64,000 nucleotides of DNA from Fidelibacterota bacterium (GTDB lineage Bacteria > Fidelibacterota > UBA8477 > JABMPR01): assembly GCA_018650445.1 (NCBI GenBank), contig JABIFX010000104.1, positions 41,041 to 105,040 of the forward strand. Reading direction: 5' to 3'. The notes below the pieces were generated by a model. The model worked only from the letters and a program-made list of their open reading frames with translations, was not told where the DNA came from and did not search any database. Of this stretch, positions 8,978-18,126 are shown one piece after another. Numbering within the stretch: position 1 is the first letter of the stretch; each line of letters starts with the position of its first letter. Made by a program: the position numbers and the translations under genes.

Positions 8978-11644
8978 ATGAAAATATTCTCGCGCTCAGT
9001 TCTCTTACTCCTTCTTTTCCTGTTTCTTCCTCAGCTAATCCTTGCTGGTGTTGGTGGAAAAATATCCGGAACGGTAACCTCAGAGGATCTGGGTGTTCTG
9101 GTGGGTGTGAATGTGGTTATTGATGGGACCCACATTGGTACGGCAACCGATGAACAGGGTGAATTCTTTATTTTGAATGTGCCTCCAGGAACCTATACCA
9201 TAAAATTTATGATGATCGGCTATAAAATAGCCGTTTATCAAGATGTTCAGGTGGTCTCAGATTTTACCACCACGCTAAATGCCGCTCTGGAGCTTGTCAC
9301 CCTGGATGCCAGGGAAGAAGTGTACGTCACAGCCACGAGGCCCTTGATTCAACGTGATGCAACTGCCACTATTCGCGTGATCAGTGCTGATGACATTATC
9401 TCCATGCCCGTGGACAACATCAACGATGTTCTGGCTACCCAGGCTGGTTTTACCACAGACGAAAACGGAGACATACATGTCCGCGGCGGGCGCACCAAAG
9501 AAATATTATACATGATCGACGGCATCATTGTCCGCGATCCCATGGAAGGTGATTTCAGCGGGACGGTCAACCAGAATGCCATTCAAGAAATGACAGTCAT
9601 CAGTGGGACCTTTAATGCTGAATATGGCCAGGCCATGTCATCAGTGGTAAATATCGTTACCAAAGAAGGTGGCGAGGAGTTTCACGGTCGCATTGAATAC
9701 ACTTCAGATCAGTTGAATGCCTACAATTATCATGAATCTGGTGCTTTTGAATATCTGGACACCAGCTATGCCGATGAAGACACCGCCTTCCAGTATGTTG
9801 ATTTACGTGGAGGGTTATTTGACTATTACAATAATGCCCCTGATGGCTTTTATCCCAAAGCTTGGATTCCCTTGCTTGGAATGCCTACAAACAAAGATGG
9901 AGATCAGATTGGCGGACAGCTTAGCATAAGTCTTGGTGGACCCCTGATTGGAAATACCAGCTATTATCTCTCAGGTTTATTCTCATCAGAAGAAAGCCCC
10001 CTGCCACATGGTGGTGAAATGAGCCAGGATATTCAGTTACGCCTCAGCCATCGCCTCACCAACCAGATCAAACTGGGAGCACATCTCAACAGCTCAAGCC
10101 GGCTGTATCAGAACTACTCCCATCGCTGGAAATATCTACCCGGGAACAACTCTCATACCTATAAGGGGAATGATAGAGTATCTCTCAATCTCACCCACGC
10201 CCTTTCAGAAGCCTGGTTCTATAATGTCCATGTGTCCAGCCAGACAGTTGGAACCAAAATTGGTGTAGCCAATCTGAGCACTGAGGATTATGAGCGCCCC
10301 CTTACTGACGCATCAGTCTACTTCTACGCTTCTGGAAACAGAGGTATTTACACCGACAATCTGAGCCACACAAAAAGCCTGAACATAAATTCCACCTATG
10401 CCACAGGCGACCATCTCCTAAAAAGCGGCTTTAATTATTCTGCTCATGAGCTGGAGATTTATACAGAAGAAGATCCCTGGCTTGGTGGTACAAATTTTAG
10501 AGATGATACAACCTACACACCTACAGAAATGTCCTTCTATCTCCAGGATAAAATCGAATTTGATTATCTTATCCTCAACCTGGGTTTGCGCTATGATCGC
10601 ATTGATCCACGGATTGGGATGTGGGACGATATCACCCGTTTTGCCCTCTGGGATTCCAGTCTTCAAAATTGGATTTCAGCTCCTGTCATTGATACGCCAG
10701 TAGAGAGCAAGTGGAGTCCTAGAATCGGATTGGCTTACCCCGTGACAGAAAACACGGTCTTCCATTTTTCATACGGCCACTTTTTCCAGAGTCCCGATTT
10801 TAAAGCCATGACCTATAATGCAGATAAGGATATCTCCGCAGCCCTACCCCTCGTCGGGAATGCAGGAGTCAAACCACAGAAAACAGTGGCCTTTGAGGTG
10901 GGGGTAAAGCAAGCTCTTTCACCTGTATCCAAACTGACTGCCACAGTCTGGTCAAAAGACATTAGAGACCTCCTGTCCACACAATCCTATCGCATCATAT
11001 CCATTCCTGTTGTGGTTTATACAAACTCAGATTATGCCAGCGTAAAGGGTGTCGACCTCAGCCTGGACCGGCAACTTAGCGAAAGTTTCAGTGCCAATAT
11101 GAGCTATACGGTGTCAGTGGCGCGCGGCAATAACTCCACACCCATTGCCGGATATTTTTCGGCTTATGAAAATGAAGAAATCCCACATAAGGAATACTAT
11201 CTGGATTTTGACCAGCGCCATGATCTGTCCCTGAATCTGGCTTATCGGGGTGGACCTAAAGGTGGTGGTGTTCTCATGGGGATGCGACCCCTGGCAAACA
11301 CCAATGCAAATCTGCTTTTAAATGTGGCCAGCGGCTTACCCTATACACCTTATGTAGATCCCACCATACAGGTTGAAGTCAACTCAGCTCGCAAACCCTG
11401 GATTTACAGCCTGGATCTACGCTTAAGACGAGAAATCCATGTGGGCGGTCTGAAGCCAGCTCTCTTTTTAGAGATTATGAATCTTACCAATCATGAAAAT
11501 GTGTTAGCCGTGAATAGTCGTACAGGAAAACCATTTGATCTGGGAAGCTCCGGTCTGGTTGGCGGAGGGGATGATAGTAATTTGAATCCAGCTAAGCTGG
11601 GTCGCGGTCGATCCATAAAAGCTGGTATTAGTGTGGGGTGGTAA
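8978..11644 (+). CDS. TonB-dependent outer-membrane receptor
   Basis: An 888-residue protein with a signal peptide ending at LILA-GVGG, a carboxypeptidase-regulatory-like Ig domain at about residues 25-105 (GKISGTVTSEDLGVLVGVNV...GTYTIKFMMIGY), a plug domain at about 115-230 with VRGGRTKEILYMIDGI and AEYGQAMSSVVNIVTKEGG, and a long beta-barrel ending in an aromatic-rich strand. This is the CarboxypepD_reg-plug-barrel architecture common in FCB bacteria for import of large substrates. There is no ribosome binding site in the 11 bases after the upstream hairpin. Its stop overlaps the ATG of the next gene (TAATG). The substrate is unknown; the family is certain. Confidence 0.93.
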   Translation: MKIFSRSVLLLLLFLFLPQLILAGVGGKISGTVTSEDLGVLVGVNVVIDGTHIGTATDEQGEFFILNVPPGTYTIKFMMIGYKIAVYQDVQVVSDFTTTLNAALELVTLDAREEVYVTATRPLIQRDATATIRVISADDIISMPVDNINDVLATQAGFTTDENGDIHVRGGRTKEILYMIDGIIVRDPMEGDFSGTVNQNAIQEMTVISGTFNAEYGQAMSSVVNIVTKEGGEEFHGRIEYTSDQLNAYNYHESGAFEYLDTSYADEDTAFQYVDLRGGLFDYYNNAPDGFYPKAWIPLLGMPTNKDGDQIGGQLSISLGGPLIGNTSYYLSGLFSSEESPLPHGGEMSQDIQLRLSHRLTNQIKLGAHLNSSSRLYQNYSHRWKYLPGNNSHTYKGNDRVSLNLTHALSEAWFYNVHVSSQTVGTKIGVANLSTEDYERPLTDASVYFYASGNRGIYTDNLSHTKSLNINSTYATGDHLLKSGFNYSAHELEIYTEEDPWLGGTNFRDDTTYTPTEMSFYLQDKIEFDYLILNLGLRYDRIDPRIGMWDDITRFALWDSSLQNWISAPVIDTPVESKWSPRIGLAYPVTENTVFHFSYGHFFQSPDFKAMTYNADKDISAALPLVGNAGVKPQKTVAFEVGVKQALSPVSKLTATVWSKDIRDLLSTQSYRIISIPVVVYTNSDYASVKGVDLSLDRQLSESFSANMSYTVSVARGNNSTPIAGYFSAYENEEIPHKEYYLDFDQRHDLSLNLAYRGGPKGGGVLMGMRPLANTNANLLLNVASGLPYTPYVDPTIQVEVNSARKPWIYSLDLRLRREIHVGGLKPALFLEIMNLTNHENVLAVNSRTGKPFDLGSSGLVGGGDDSNLNPAKLGRGRSIKAGISVGW

Positions 11645-14600
11645 TGCAAAAATTGATATTTATAGTGCTCGGTCTCTGGCTGTTGGTAATTCCACTCCAG
11701 GCTCAGGACTGTGCTTCTTGCCATAGTGATATCGATTACGCCTCCCTGCAGAAATCAGCCGGTATATTCCAGAAGGCTGTTGGTGTCATGGATAAGGGCC
11801 AGGTGCAAATTAATACAGGAAATTTCGGCACACTTTCCAGCTTCCACGTCTATTTCACCAATGCAGTACATTGGCCAGCCTCTGCTGCCTACGAACGTCA
11901 ATACTCCTTTGGGCTGGGTCTGATGGTAGGCGTTAACGAAGATGATGTCATTGAAACCGAAACCCAGAGCCAATCAAAAATTTTGGACTGGCTACCACCA
12001 GATGATGCACGCGGGAAGGAATTCTCTGGTGAATTAGTCGCCGAATCTGACGATACACCTTTTATGGCCAGCAGTGATCTTACCCAGAGTTGGCCTGATT
12101 TGGGCTGGCCAGGATATTTCCGGGTGGATGTCAACAGTCTGACTGAAGAACAATTGGATAACCACCCCAGCGCTTTAAGTCTGCCTGATGCTCCCAATCA
12201 GTTCAGCTCAGATCGCGACCTGTTTGCCACCTATAACGATGCCCAGAACCCCCAGGGCAGTCATGGTCTCACCGTTGAGCAAACTGCACATTCCTACGGC
12301 CGTACCTATGCCGAAGATATCGTGTTTTGGGACTTAAAAATTTTCAATGATGGTACTGAAGACCTGGATAGTATCTATATAGGACTATATGCCAAGTTTC
12401 GACCTGATTTTGACAACCACGACTATATAAACTTTATCGATAGTGACAATGATGGCATCCAGGATCTGGTATATGTCTATGATTTAAACAATACCCTGGA
12501 TGGTGCCTGGAATGAAACCAATGATCCATTGGGCATGGTTGGTATAAAAGTTTTTGACACTCCGGGTCAAATAGGAATTACCGACTTTCATCATTTTTCT
12601 AGAGAAGCTTCACCTGCCACGGACCAGGAAATGTGGGCTCTGATGAGCAGTAAAAAGAACTCAGAATATCTCCTTGACCCTCAATACTATTTCCATGGCA
12701 ATAATTCACGCATTGACGATACGGATCAGGATGCGGCCACCATCGAAGCTTACTACCCGCCTTTTTCAGATGCCGGTGAAACAGCCCGTATAGGAAATGG
12801 TATTAACTATGTGATTTCCTGCGGTCCCTTCGATCTCAAGGTGGATTCAATGACGACCCTGTCATTTGGTCTCATCATGGGTGATGCCGGCAGCGTTCCA
12901 GAAAGTCCTGACACAACGGATCTCATGGAGAATGTTCGTATTGCGCAGGACATGTATCGACTTTATTTCCAGGGATCAGGACCTCCTGACCCACCTCAGG
13001 TACACGGCGTTCCCGGTGATGGACAAATCTCCCTGTATTGGGATGCCAACGCAGAAAATTCCAGGGATGCCTGGACAGGCGAGAAGGATTTTGAAGGATA
13101 TCGTATATATCGTAGTTCTGATGCCGGACTGACCTGGGGCAAACCCATAACTGACGCCTATGGGAATGCAGTGGGATATCATCCCATCGCTCAGTTTGAC
13201 TATACTGAAGAAGAAGATCTTGAGCGCTATGAGACCGATGTCTCTGGTCCCGATCCAGCCTTCCCCCAAAATCTGGGTGACAACACAGGTCTGTTTCACA
13301 CCTTTAGCGACTCCAGCCTGGTTAATGGGGTGGAATACTGGTACAGTGTCTCAGCCTATGACAGAGGCAATCAAGACGACCTGACCAACCCAACCCCATC
13401 TTACATGAATGCCCAGGGACAATCCTGGCATGAAAAACACACCGTTCGCGTGACCCCGGGCAAACTGGCCCAAGACTTAAGCTATGGCGGCCTGGAAGCC
13501 CAGGGAGGAGTTTGCCAGGGCGTGGTCACTGTGGAAGTGGAAGATCCTGATGAACTAAAAGATCTAAATTATTTAATCGGTTTTGATAAAATCAATGTCA
13601 CGATTGATGGCGAGTCAGTGAGTGGTATGGCGGCATCGGTTCTGAATGAGCTCACGGGTGACACACTAATTAGTCAACAGTTTATTATTGATGGAAGCGA
13701 TGAAAACACCATTTCATTGGATGGATTAGTCATCTATCTGGAAAGCCCTCCAACGGGCGTTGAAACATTGGGATGGACCAAGGTCGCCGGGGATACCTGT
13801 ACCTTTGACTGGCGCATAGAAAGCAAATATCCGAGTCTGGTTCCATCTGGACAAGCTGTCGGTGACGTGGTTGAAAGTTTCGATGACTGGCGTATCATTG
13901 TAGACTATGAGACCGGCGTAGAGGCAGCCTGGCTGGATGCCTTTACAGGTGATTACAGTAGTCAGACCCAACATCTTCCTCTACGCGCTGAGGTGATAAC
14001 CGATCCTGATAACCCGATAGATGTAACGGAACATCTGATTCTGGCTGAGTTTAGTCATGGTATCCCACCGAATGTCCGTCCAGCTTTTTATAGCCCTGTG
14101 GGTTGGGATTTAGTGCCAGGTGGATCAGGGTACCTGGAAGGTTCTGGGGGATGGCGTGAAAAGCATGTCGATATGCTCATTATGGAAAAGATTGACACCC
14201 TCATGTACACGATTCAGGATACTACTTTTATAGATTCTTTGACATTCCTGGTCAGTGATACGATAGTTGTAGATACCATCCCCAACTATCTTTACCTGCT
14301 CACTGATAACAAGCCTGATACTTCGATTAACAAAGATAACGAGATTGAAATCATTGAGGCAGTTGCCCCCTTACATGGTGACGAATTCTCAATTTTCACT
14401 TTCAAGCCTTTCAGACCGGGAATAACCTACCATTTTAATCCGCTCAGCAAATCAGTTGCCAGTGATGGACTGTCAGAAAACCCACTTGAAAATGTATACG
14501 TTGTGCCAGACCCCTATATTGTAACAAATGCATGGGAAACCAGTGAGTTTGGCAAAAAGCTCATGTTTACCAACCTGCCTTCAAGTTGCACCATTAAGAT

Positions 14601-14787
14601 TTACACCATCCTGGGCGAGCTTGTCGATACCGTAGAGCATGGTGGTAACAGCCAGACCAGTTCAGGCTATGCATTCTGGAATATGCGTACTCGTAATGAT
14701 CAATTTATTGCACCCGGGGTGTATCTATATCATGCAGAAACGCCAGATGGTCATGAGACCATGGGAAGGTTCCTGGTGATCAAATGA
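11644..14787 (+). CDS. Large secreted protein with CxxCH motif, FN3-like region and sorting domain
   Basis: A 1047-residue exported protein. The ATG at 11644 overlaps the receptor stop codon and opens a signal peptide (MQKLIFIVLGLWLLVIPLQA). The mature N-terminus begins QDCASCHSD, a single CxxCH sequence of the kind that binds haem c. A fibronectin type III-like segment lies near residues 440-590 (PPDPPQVHGVPGDGQISLYW...GYRIYRSSD). Acidic repeats such as DSDNDGIQD suggest calcium binding. The last 90 residues form a FlgD-like sorting domain (KIYTILGELV...APGVYLYHAETPDG). It is probably a surface protein partnered with the TonB receptor. I do not recognise a more exact family. Confidence 0.8.
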   Translation: MQKLIFIVLGLWLLVIPLQAQDCASCHSDIDYASLQKSAGIFQKAVGVMDKGQVQINTGNFGTLSSFHVYFTNAVHWPASAAYERQYSFGLGLMVGVNEDDVIETETQSQSKILDWLPPDDARGKEFSGELVAESDDTPFMASSDLTQSWPDLGWPGYFRVDVNSLTEEQLDNHPSALSLPDAPNQFSSDRDLFATYNDAQNPQGSHGLTVEQTAHSYGRTYAEDIVFWDLKIFNDGTEDLDSIYIGLYAKFRPDFDNHDYINFIDSDNDGIQDLVYVYDLNNTLDGAWNETNDPLGMVGIKVFDTPGQIGITDFHHFSREASPATDQEMWALMSSKKNSEYLLDPQYYFHGNNSRIDDTDQDAATIEAYYPPFSDAGETARIGNGINYVISCGPFDLKVDSMTTLSFGLIMGDAGSVPESPDTTDLMENVRIAQDMYRLYFQGSGPPDPPQVHGVPGDGQISLYWDANAENSRDAWTGEKDFEGYRIYRSSDAGLTWGKPITDAYGNAVGYHPIAQFDYTEEEDLERYETDVSGPDPAFPQNLGDNTGLFHTFSDSSLVNGVEYWYSVSAYDRGNQDDLTNPTPSYMNAQGQSWHEKHTVRVTPGKLAQDLSYGGLEAQGGVCQGVVTVEVEDPDELKDLNYLIGFDKINVTIDGESVSGMAASVLNELTGDTLISQQFIIDGSDENTISLDGLVIYLESPPTGVETLGWTKVAGDTCTFDWRIESKYPSLVPSGQAVGDVVESFDDWRIIVDYETGVEAAWLDAFTGDYSSQTQHLPLRAEVITDPDNPIDVTEHLILAEFSHGIPPNVRPAFYSPVGWDLVPGGSGYLEGSGGWREKHVDMLIMEKIDTLMYTIQDTTFIDSLTFLVSDTIVVDTIPNYLYLLTDNKPDTSINKDNEIEIIEAVAPLHGDEFSIFTFKPFRPGITYHFNPLSKSVASDGLSENPLENVYVVPDPYIVTNAWETSEFGKKLMFTNLPSSCTIKIYTILGELVDTVEHGGNSQTSSGYAFWNMRTRNDQFIAPGVYLYHAETPDGHETMGRFLVIK

Positions 14788-15794
14788 GACGACTACTCCT
14801 TTTCATTTCGATGATATCTCTGGTTTATGCCGAGTTTGATAAGGTGGCAACTACAGCAGCACCATTTTTGAAAATGGGAGTTGGCGGTAGAGCTGCTGCC
14901 ATGGGTGGCAGCTTTGTATCCCTGGCTGATGATGCCAGCGCTCTTTTTTGGAATCCAGCTGGAATGTTAGGGGTTAACAGCGTCACTGTCGCTGCCAGCC
15001 ACAATGATTGGCTCCTGGATATTACGCATGATTATGTCGGACTCATCCTGCCTGGTCGCAAAAATGAAAGAATCGGTTTCTCGATTTCAGCCCTGACTAT
15101 GGGTGATCAACCTGTCCGCACCCTTGAAAACCCTGAGGGTACCGGTCTGGTCTATAATGTCATGGATCTGGCCATCAGTACCGCTTATGCGCGTCAGATC
15201 ACAGACCGACTCTCCGTGGGTTTTACAGGAAAATTTATTCAACTCAATGCCTATAATGAAAGCGCCTCAACCATGGCGATTGATGTGGGCTCCCTTCTGC
15301 GCACCGACTTCTATGGTCTCAGAATTGGCATGGCTCTATCGAATTTTGGCGGCGATTTTCAATTCAGTGGACGTGATTTAATTTTGAAGGCGGATATCGA
15401 TGATGAGATTGATGGTAACTATAGTAATGATGTAGACCTGAGAACTGAACCCTGGCCTTTACCCCTGATGATCCGTATTGGTCTCAGTATGGATATTATG
15501 GGAGATGGTTACGCATTGGTTTCCAGTCAGAATAGTCGCTTGACGCTAGCTCTGGATGCAGAACATCCCAATGATGGACCTGAGCATATTAATCTGGGTG
15601 TAGAGTATGCTGTGAAAGAAACGGTCTATTTCCGTGGAGGTTATCGCCATAATTATGACCAGGAAGGCTTTACCATGGGTACAGGAATCCAGCTTGATTT
15701 GAAGTCTCTTGGAAACGTCAGAATTGACTATGCTGTCAAACCCATGGAAGTTTTTGGCAACACCTCAATACTCTCAGTAGAATTCTCCAGATAA
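14784..15794 (+). CDS. PorV/PorQ-like outer-membrane protein
   Basis: A 336-residue protein with a short signal peptide and the hallmark FLKMGVGGRAAAMGG...DDASALFWNPAGM segment of the PorV/PorQ (UPF0164) group of FadL-like barrels. In Bacteroidota, PorV shuttles type IX secretion cargo to the attachment complex. The ATG overlaps the stop of the preceding cargo-like protein (ATGA), so the two are translationally coupled. That pairing of a sorting-domain protein with a PorV-like partner supports dedicated surface export. Many paralogues occur in FCB genomes, so this copy may serve only its own operon. Confidence 0.85.
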   Translation: MRRLLLFISMISLVYAEFDKVATTAAPFLKMGVGGRAAAMGGSFVSLADDASALFWNPAGMLGVNSVTVAASHNDWLLDITHDYVGLILPGRKNERIGFSISALTMGDQPVRTLENPEGTGLVYNVMDLAISTAYARQITDRLSVGFTGKFIQLNAYNESASTMAIDVGSLLRTDFYGLRIGMALSNFGGDFQFSGRDLILKADIDDEIDGNYSNDVDLRTEPWPLPLMIRIGLSMDIMGDGYALVSSQNSRLTLALDAEHPNDGPEHINLGVEYAVKETVYFRGGYRHNYDQEGFTMGTGIQLDLKSLGNVRIDYAVKPMEVFGNTSILSVEFSR

Positions 15795-15922
15795 GCTAAA
15801 GGCCTGCGCTTTTGACAGGTCCAGACGCCGGTCTATACAATAGACATTGATTCCTGTCCATTTTTCCATAATACCAAGTATTCATCGTGAGGAGTCCTCA
15901 AAGGAGAGGATTTGCTGCTAGC

Positions 15923-16642
15923 CTACTTTTCTCCACTATAAATAGCTGTAACCCCAAAGGTGAGATCTCGGTGATTCACATGCTGGAAGCCCTCGCTGGA
16001 CAGGAGGTCTTTAAAATCACCGCGATCAGGGAAATGCCTGACAGACTCAGGCAAATAAGTATAAGCGGACTTGCTGGACATCATCCCGGCGATCTTTGGC
16101 AGGATATGATCAAAATAAAACCGATAGAGACGACCAAAGAACCAGCCCTGGGGTTCTGAAAACTCAAGGATGGATAGTCGTCCACCTGGTTTTAAGACAC
16201 GGTAAAATTCACAAAGAGCTGCAGAGATAGTACCCACATTGCGGATACCATAACTGATACTGAGTGCATCAAAGGTATCGTCCTGGAAGGGTAAATTCTC
16301 AGCATCACCCTGAACCACTTCAAATTTTTGAGATAGACCGCGCCTGTCGATCTTCTTTTTGGCCAGCTCCAGCATATTGAAAGAAAAATCCAGGCCCACA
16401 ACCTCGATATCCGCAACTTTCAGGGCGGCAAATCCCTGGTCACCTGTGCCACAGGCCACATCCAATAGTACGTGTCCATCTTCTATCTTAAGCGCCTTAA
16501 CGGACTGTTTTCGCCAGTACAGATCGATACCCAGACTCAGGAAATGATTTAGGAAATCATAGCGACTGGCAATCCCGTCAAACATGGATTGTACCTGAGT
16601 TTTTTTCTCATCACCACTATGTAAAAATTCTGAATCGGACAT
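15923..16642 (-). CDS. menG: Demethylmenaquinone/ubiquinone methyltransferase
   Basis: A 239-residue class I SAM methyltransferase of the UbiE/MenG family, which C-methylates demethylmenaquinone in the last step of menaquinone synthesis. Signatures are the SAM-binding motif LLDVACGTGDQGFAAL near residue 60, GIRNVGTISAALCEFYRVL with the UbiE-specific GIRN core, and KPGGRLSILEFSEP. The N-terminus MFDGIASRYDFLNHFLSLGIDLYW is also diagnostic. It stands alone on the minus strand between two plus-strand units. In a menaquinone-type anaerobe or facultative organism, MenG is more likely than UbiE. Confidence 0.95.
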   Translation of the reverse strand: MSDSEFLHSGDEKKTQVQSMFDGIASRYDFLNHFLSLGIDLYWRKQSVKALKIEDGHVLLDVACGTGDQGFAALKVADIEVVGLDFSFNMLELAKKKIDRRGLSQKFEVVQGDAENLPFQDDTFDALSISYGIRNVGTISAALCEFYRVLKPGGRLSILEFSEPQGWFFGRLYRFYFDHILPKIAGMMSSKSAYTYLPESVRHFPDRGDFKDLLSSEGFQHVNHRDLTFGVTAIYSGEK

Positions 16643-17037
16643 GTCGACACCCTTCTATTTCTCTCAGACAATCTTTATAGCCAAGCTAGTGTTTCCAAGC
16701 AAATAAGCCCTGTTTCACCAGACGGGGTCCATAATAATTAATAATGGATTCTGACACCTTTCATAGCAGGCATCTTTGGCTAAATTTCATAGCCTGGAAT
16801 CGTATCATCCTGGCAAAAAGGAGACGCAGCATGAAACAGACCCTCAGTACCCTAATGATGTTCAGTCTAGTTTTGACGGGCACCCCCTCACGCCTTTCCC
16901 GTTTTAGGCTCGAAACGAGATAGTACTGATGCTGGAAATACCACGGAACCGATTTACCCAATTCCTCACAGAGGTTTTAGACTAAGGAACCGCAAATCAA
17001 TAATCTCAATATTAAGCAGTCGCAGTTTAACGCAGCC
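16643..17037. other. Intergenic region with a small signal-peptide ORF
   Basis: This 395-base gap between menG and the CarF-like gene holds one item worth noting, the 30-codon ORF at 16831-16923. The rest shows no frame with coding character, no terminator with a T-run and no convincing promoter for the downstream gene. Confidence 0.5.
16831..16923 (+). pseudogene. Truncated signal-peptide ORF, probable gene remnant
   Basis: A 30-residue frame starts at an ATG with a good AAAAAGGAGA box. Its first 20 residues look like a signal peptide (MKQTLSTLMMFSLVLTGTPS). It then becomes arginine-rich and stops. This fits the 5' end of an exported-protein gene whose body was lost. A genuine small secreted peptide is the alternative. 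Confidence 0.35.
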
Positions 17038-17718
17038 ATGGAGTTGTATCGCTCCAATAAAATTTACACCTCTTTTAACAGACTGATAGCTACTCTGAAT
17101 GTGTCCTTGCAGGTCGTCCTCATTTATTTCATCTGGGATATTCATATCGGCATCGTCATGCAGATAGCCGCGTTTATCCTGGCCTTCATGTTTACGGATT
17201 TTCTCAATGGCCTGGTCCACATGATCATGGACCACAAGGAAAGCTATGACTCATTCTACGGACCCCTCGTAGCCAACTTTCATCTCCACCACCAGACCCC
17301 CAAATACACAAAACACGCACTACCAATCGTATATTTTAACGAAACCGGTGCAAAGATCTGGCTGGTACCTTTTCTCATGCTGATTTTATTCTTTTTGACA
17401 AACAACAGCTTCACTCCCTTTGTACTCCACACACTGGTGTACATCGGTATTCTGTCTTCCATAGCTGAAGTATCTCACTACTTGTGCCATACCTCTGATT
17501 CAAAAATGGCTCACTTTTTGGCGCGTATTGGTATCCTCCTTTCCAGGGAACACCACAACCCTCACCATGAGGCAGACAATATGAATTATGCTTTCTTAAA
17601 CGGAATGAGTGATCCCCTGATTAACCTCATAGCCAGAACCTTTTTTACAGGATACAAAACCACCACGGACCAACACTATATCAAATATGCCAGTGGAGCT
17701 GGAGCTGATCAGCGCTAA
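17038..17718 (+). CDS. CarF/TMEM189-type lipid desaturase (plasmanylethanolamine desaturase family)
   Basis: A 226-residue membrane protein. It begins with two hydrophobic segments (about residues 20-55), then DFLNGLVHMIMDH (His61, Asp65, His66), NFHLHHQTPKYTKH (His82, 84, 85), two more hydrophobic segments, VSHYLCH, and REHHNPHHE (His172, 173, 176, 177) followed by YAFLNGMSDPL. This order of histidine boxes matches the Lipid_desat family that includes Myxococcus CarF and animal TMEM189/PEDS1, which introduce the vinyl-ether bond of plasmalogens. A di-iron active site is expected. The start is uncertain because no ribosome binding site is visible and the frame is open back to 16981. The family fits well; the substrate in this organism is inferred. 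Confidence 0.8.
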   Translation: MELYRSNKIYTSFNRLIATLNVSLQVVLIYFIWDIHIGIVMQIAAFILAFMFTDFLNGLVHMIMDHKESYDSFYGPLVANFHLHHQTPKYTKHALPIVYFNETGAKIWLVPFLMLILFFLTNNSFTPFVLHTLVYIGILSSIAEVSHYLCHTSDSKMAHFLARIGILLSREHHNPHHEADNMNYAFLNGMSDPLINLIARTFFTGYKTTTDQHYIKYASGAGADQR

Positions 17719-17731
17719 TCCGGGCGAAGTA

Positions 17732-18124
17732 ATGGCAAAACCAAAGATTACATGGAAAATGCAGAGCTGGGGACTTTATACGGCCTGGGATCGTCAGGCT
17801 AAAGCGCTGCCTGAAATCCAGGAATTTACTGAAGAGATCCCGGCTATTCCCGGGGTGGAATTTGGGTACATCCTCCAGATCAAAAAAGCCAGGGGCAAAC
17901 AGATAAATTTCACCATTGAGCACCCCCCATTTCCAGATAAAGACGGCCAGTCCGCCCCACCCTTCACCGGAGAAGTCTACGTCCGCAGTAATGATTGGCA
18001 GTTCTTTCTGGGCGATACCGTTTGGGAACCTGTTACGGATAAATGCGGTCCCTGGCGTCTCATTGTGGAGTTGGAAGGCGAGATCATGGCGGATAAAACC
18101 TTTCTGATCGTGGAAGAAAGCTGA
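17732..18124 (+). CDS. DUF3859 domain protein
   Basis: A 130-residue protein starting at ATG 17732, 13 bases after the desaturase stop. The sequence shows the conserved features I associate with DUF3859: WGLYTAWD near the N-terminus, IPGVEFGYILQIKKA, a HPPFPD motif, NDWQFFLGDTVWEP and a closing WRLIVELEG...ADKTFLI. It probably forms an all-beta fold. No signal peptide is present. The FKBP gene follows after 2 bases, so the two are co-expressed. The function of the family is unknown to me. Confidence 0.75.
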   Translation: MAKPKITWKMQSWGLYTAWDRQAKALPEIQEFTEEIPAIPGVEFGYILQIKKARGKQINFTIEHPPFPDKDGQSAPPFTGEVYVRSNDWQFFLGDTVWEPVTDKCGPWRLIVELEGEIMADKTFLIVEES

Positions 18125-18126
18125 GT

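Noticed and set aside
15887..16159. Plus-strand 90-codon frame opposite menG
   Set aside because: It overlaps the conserved methyltransferase on the minus strand and has no recognisable features.
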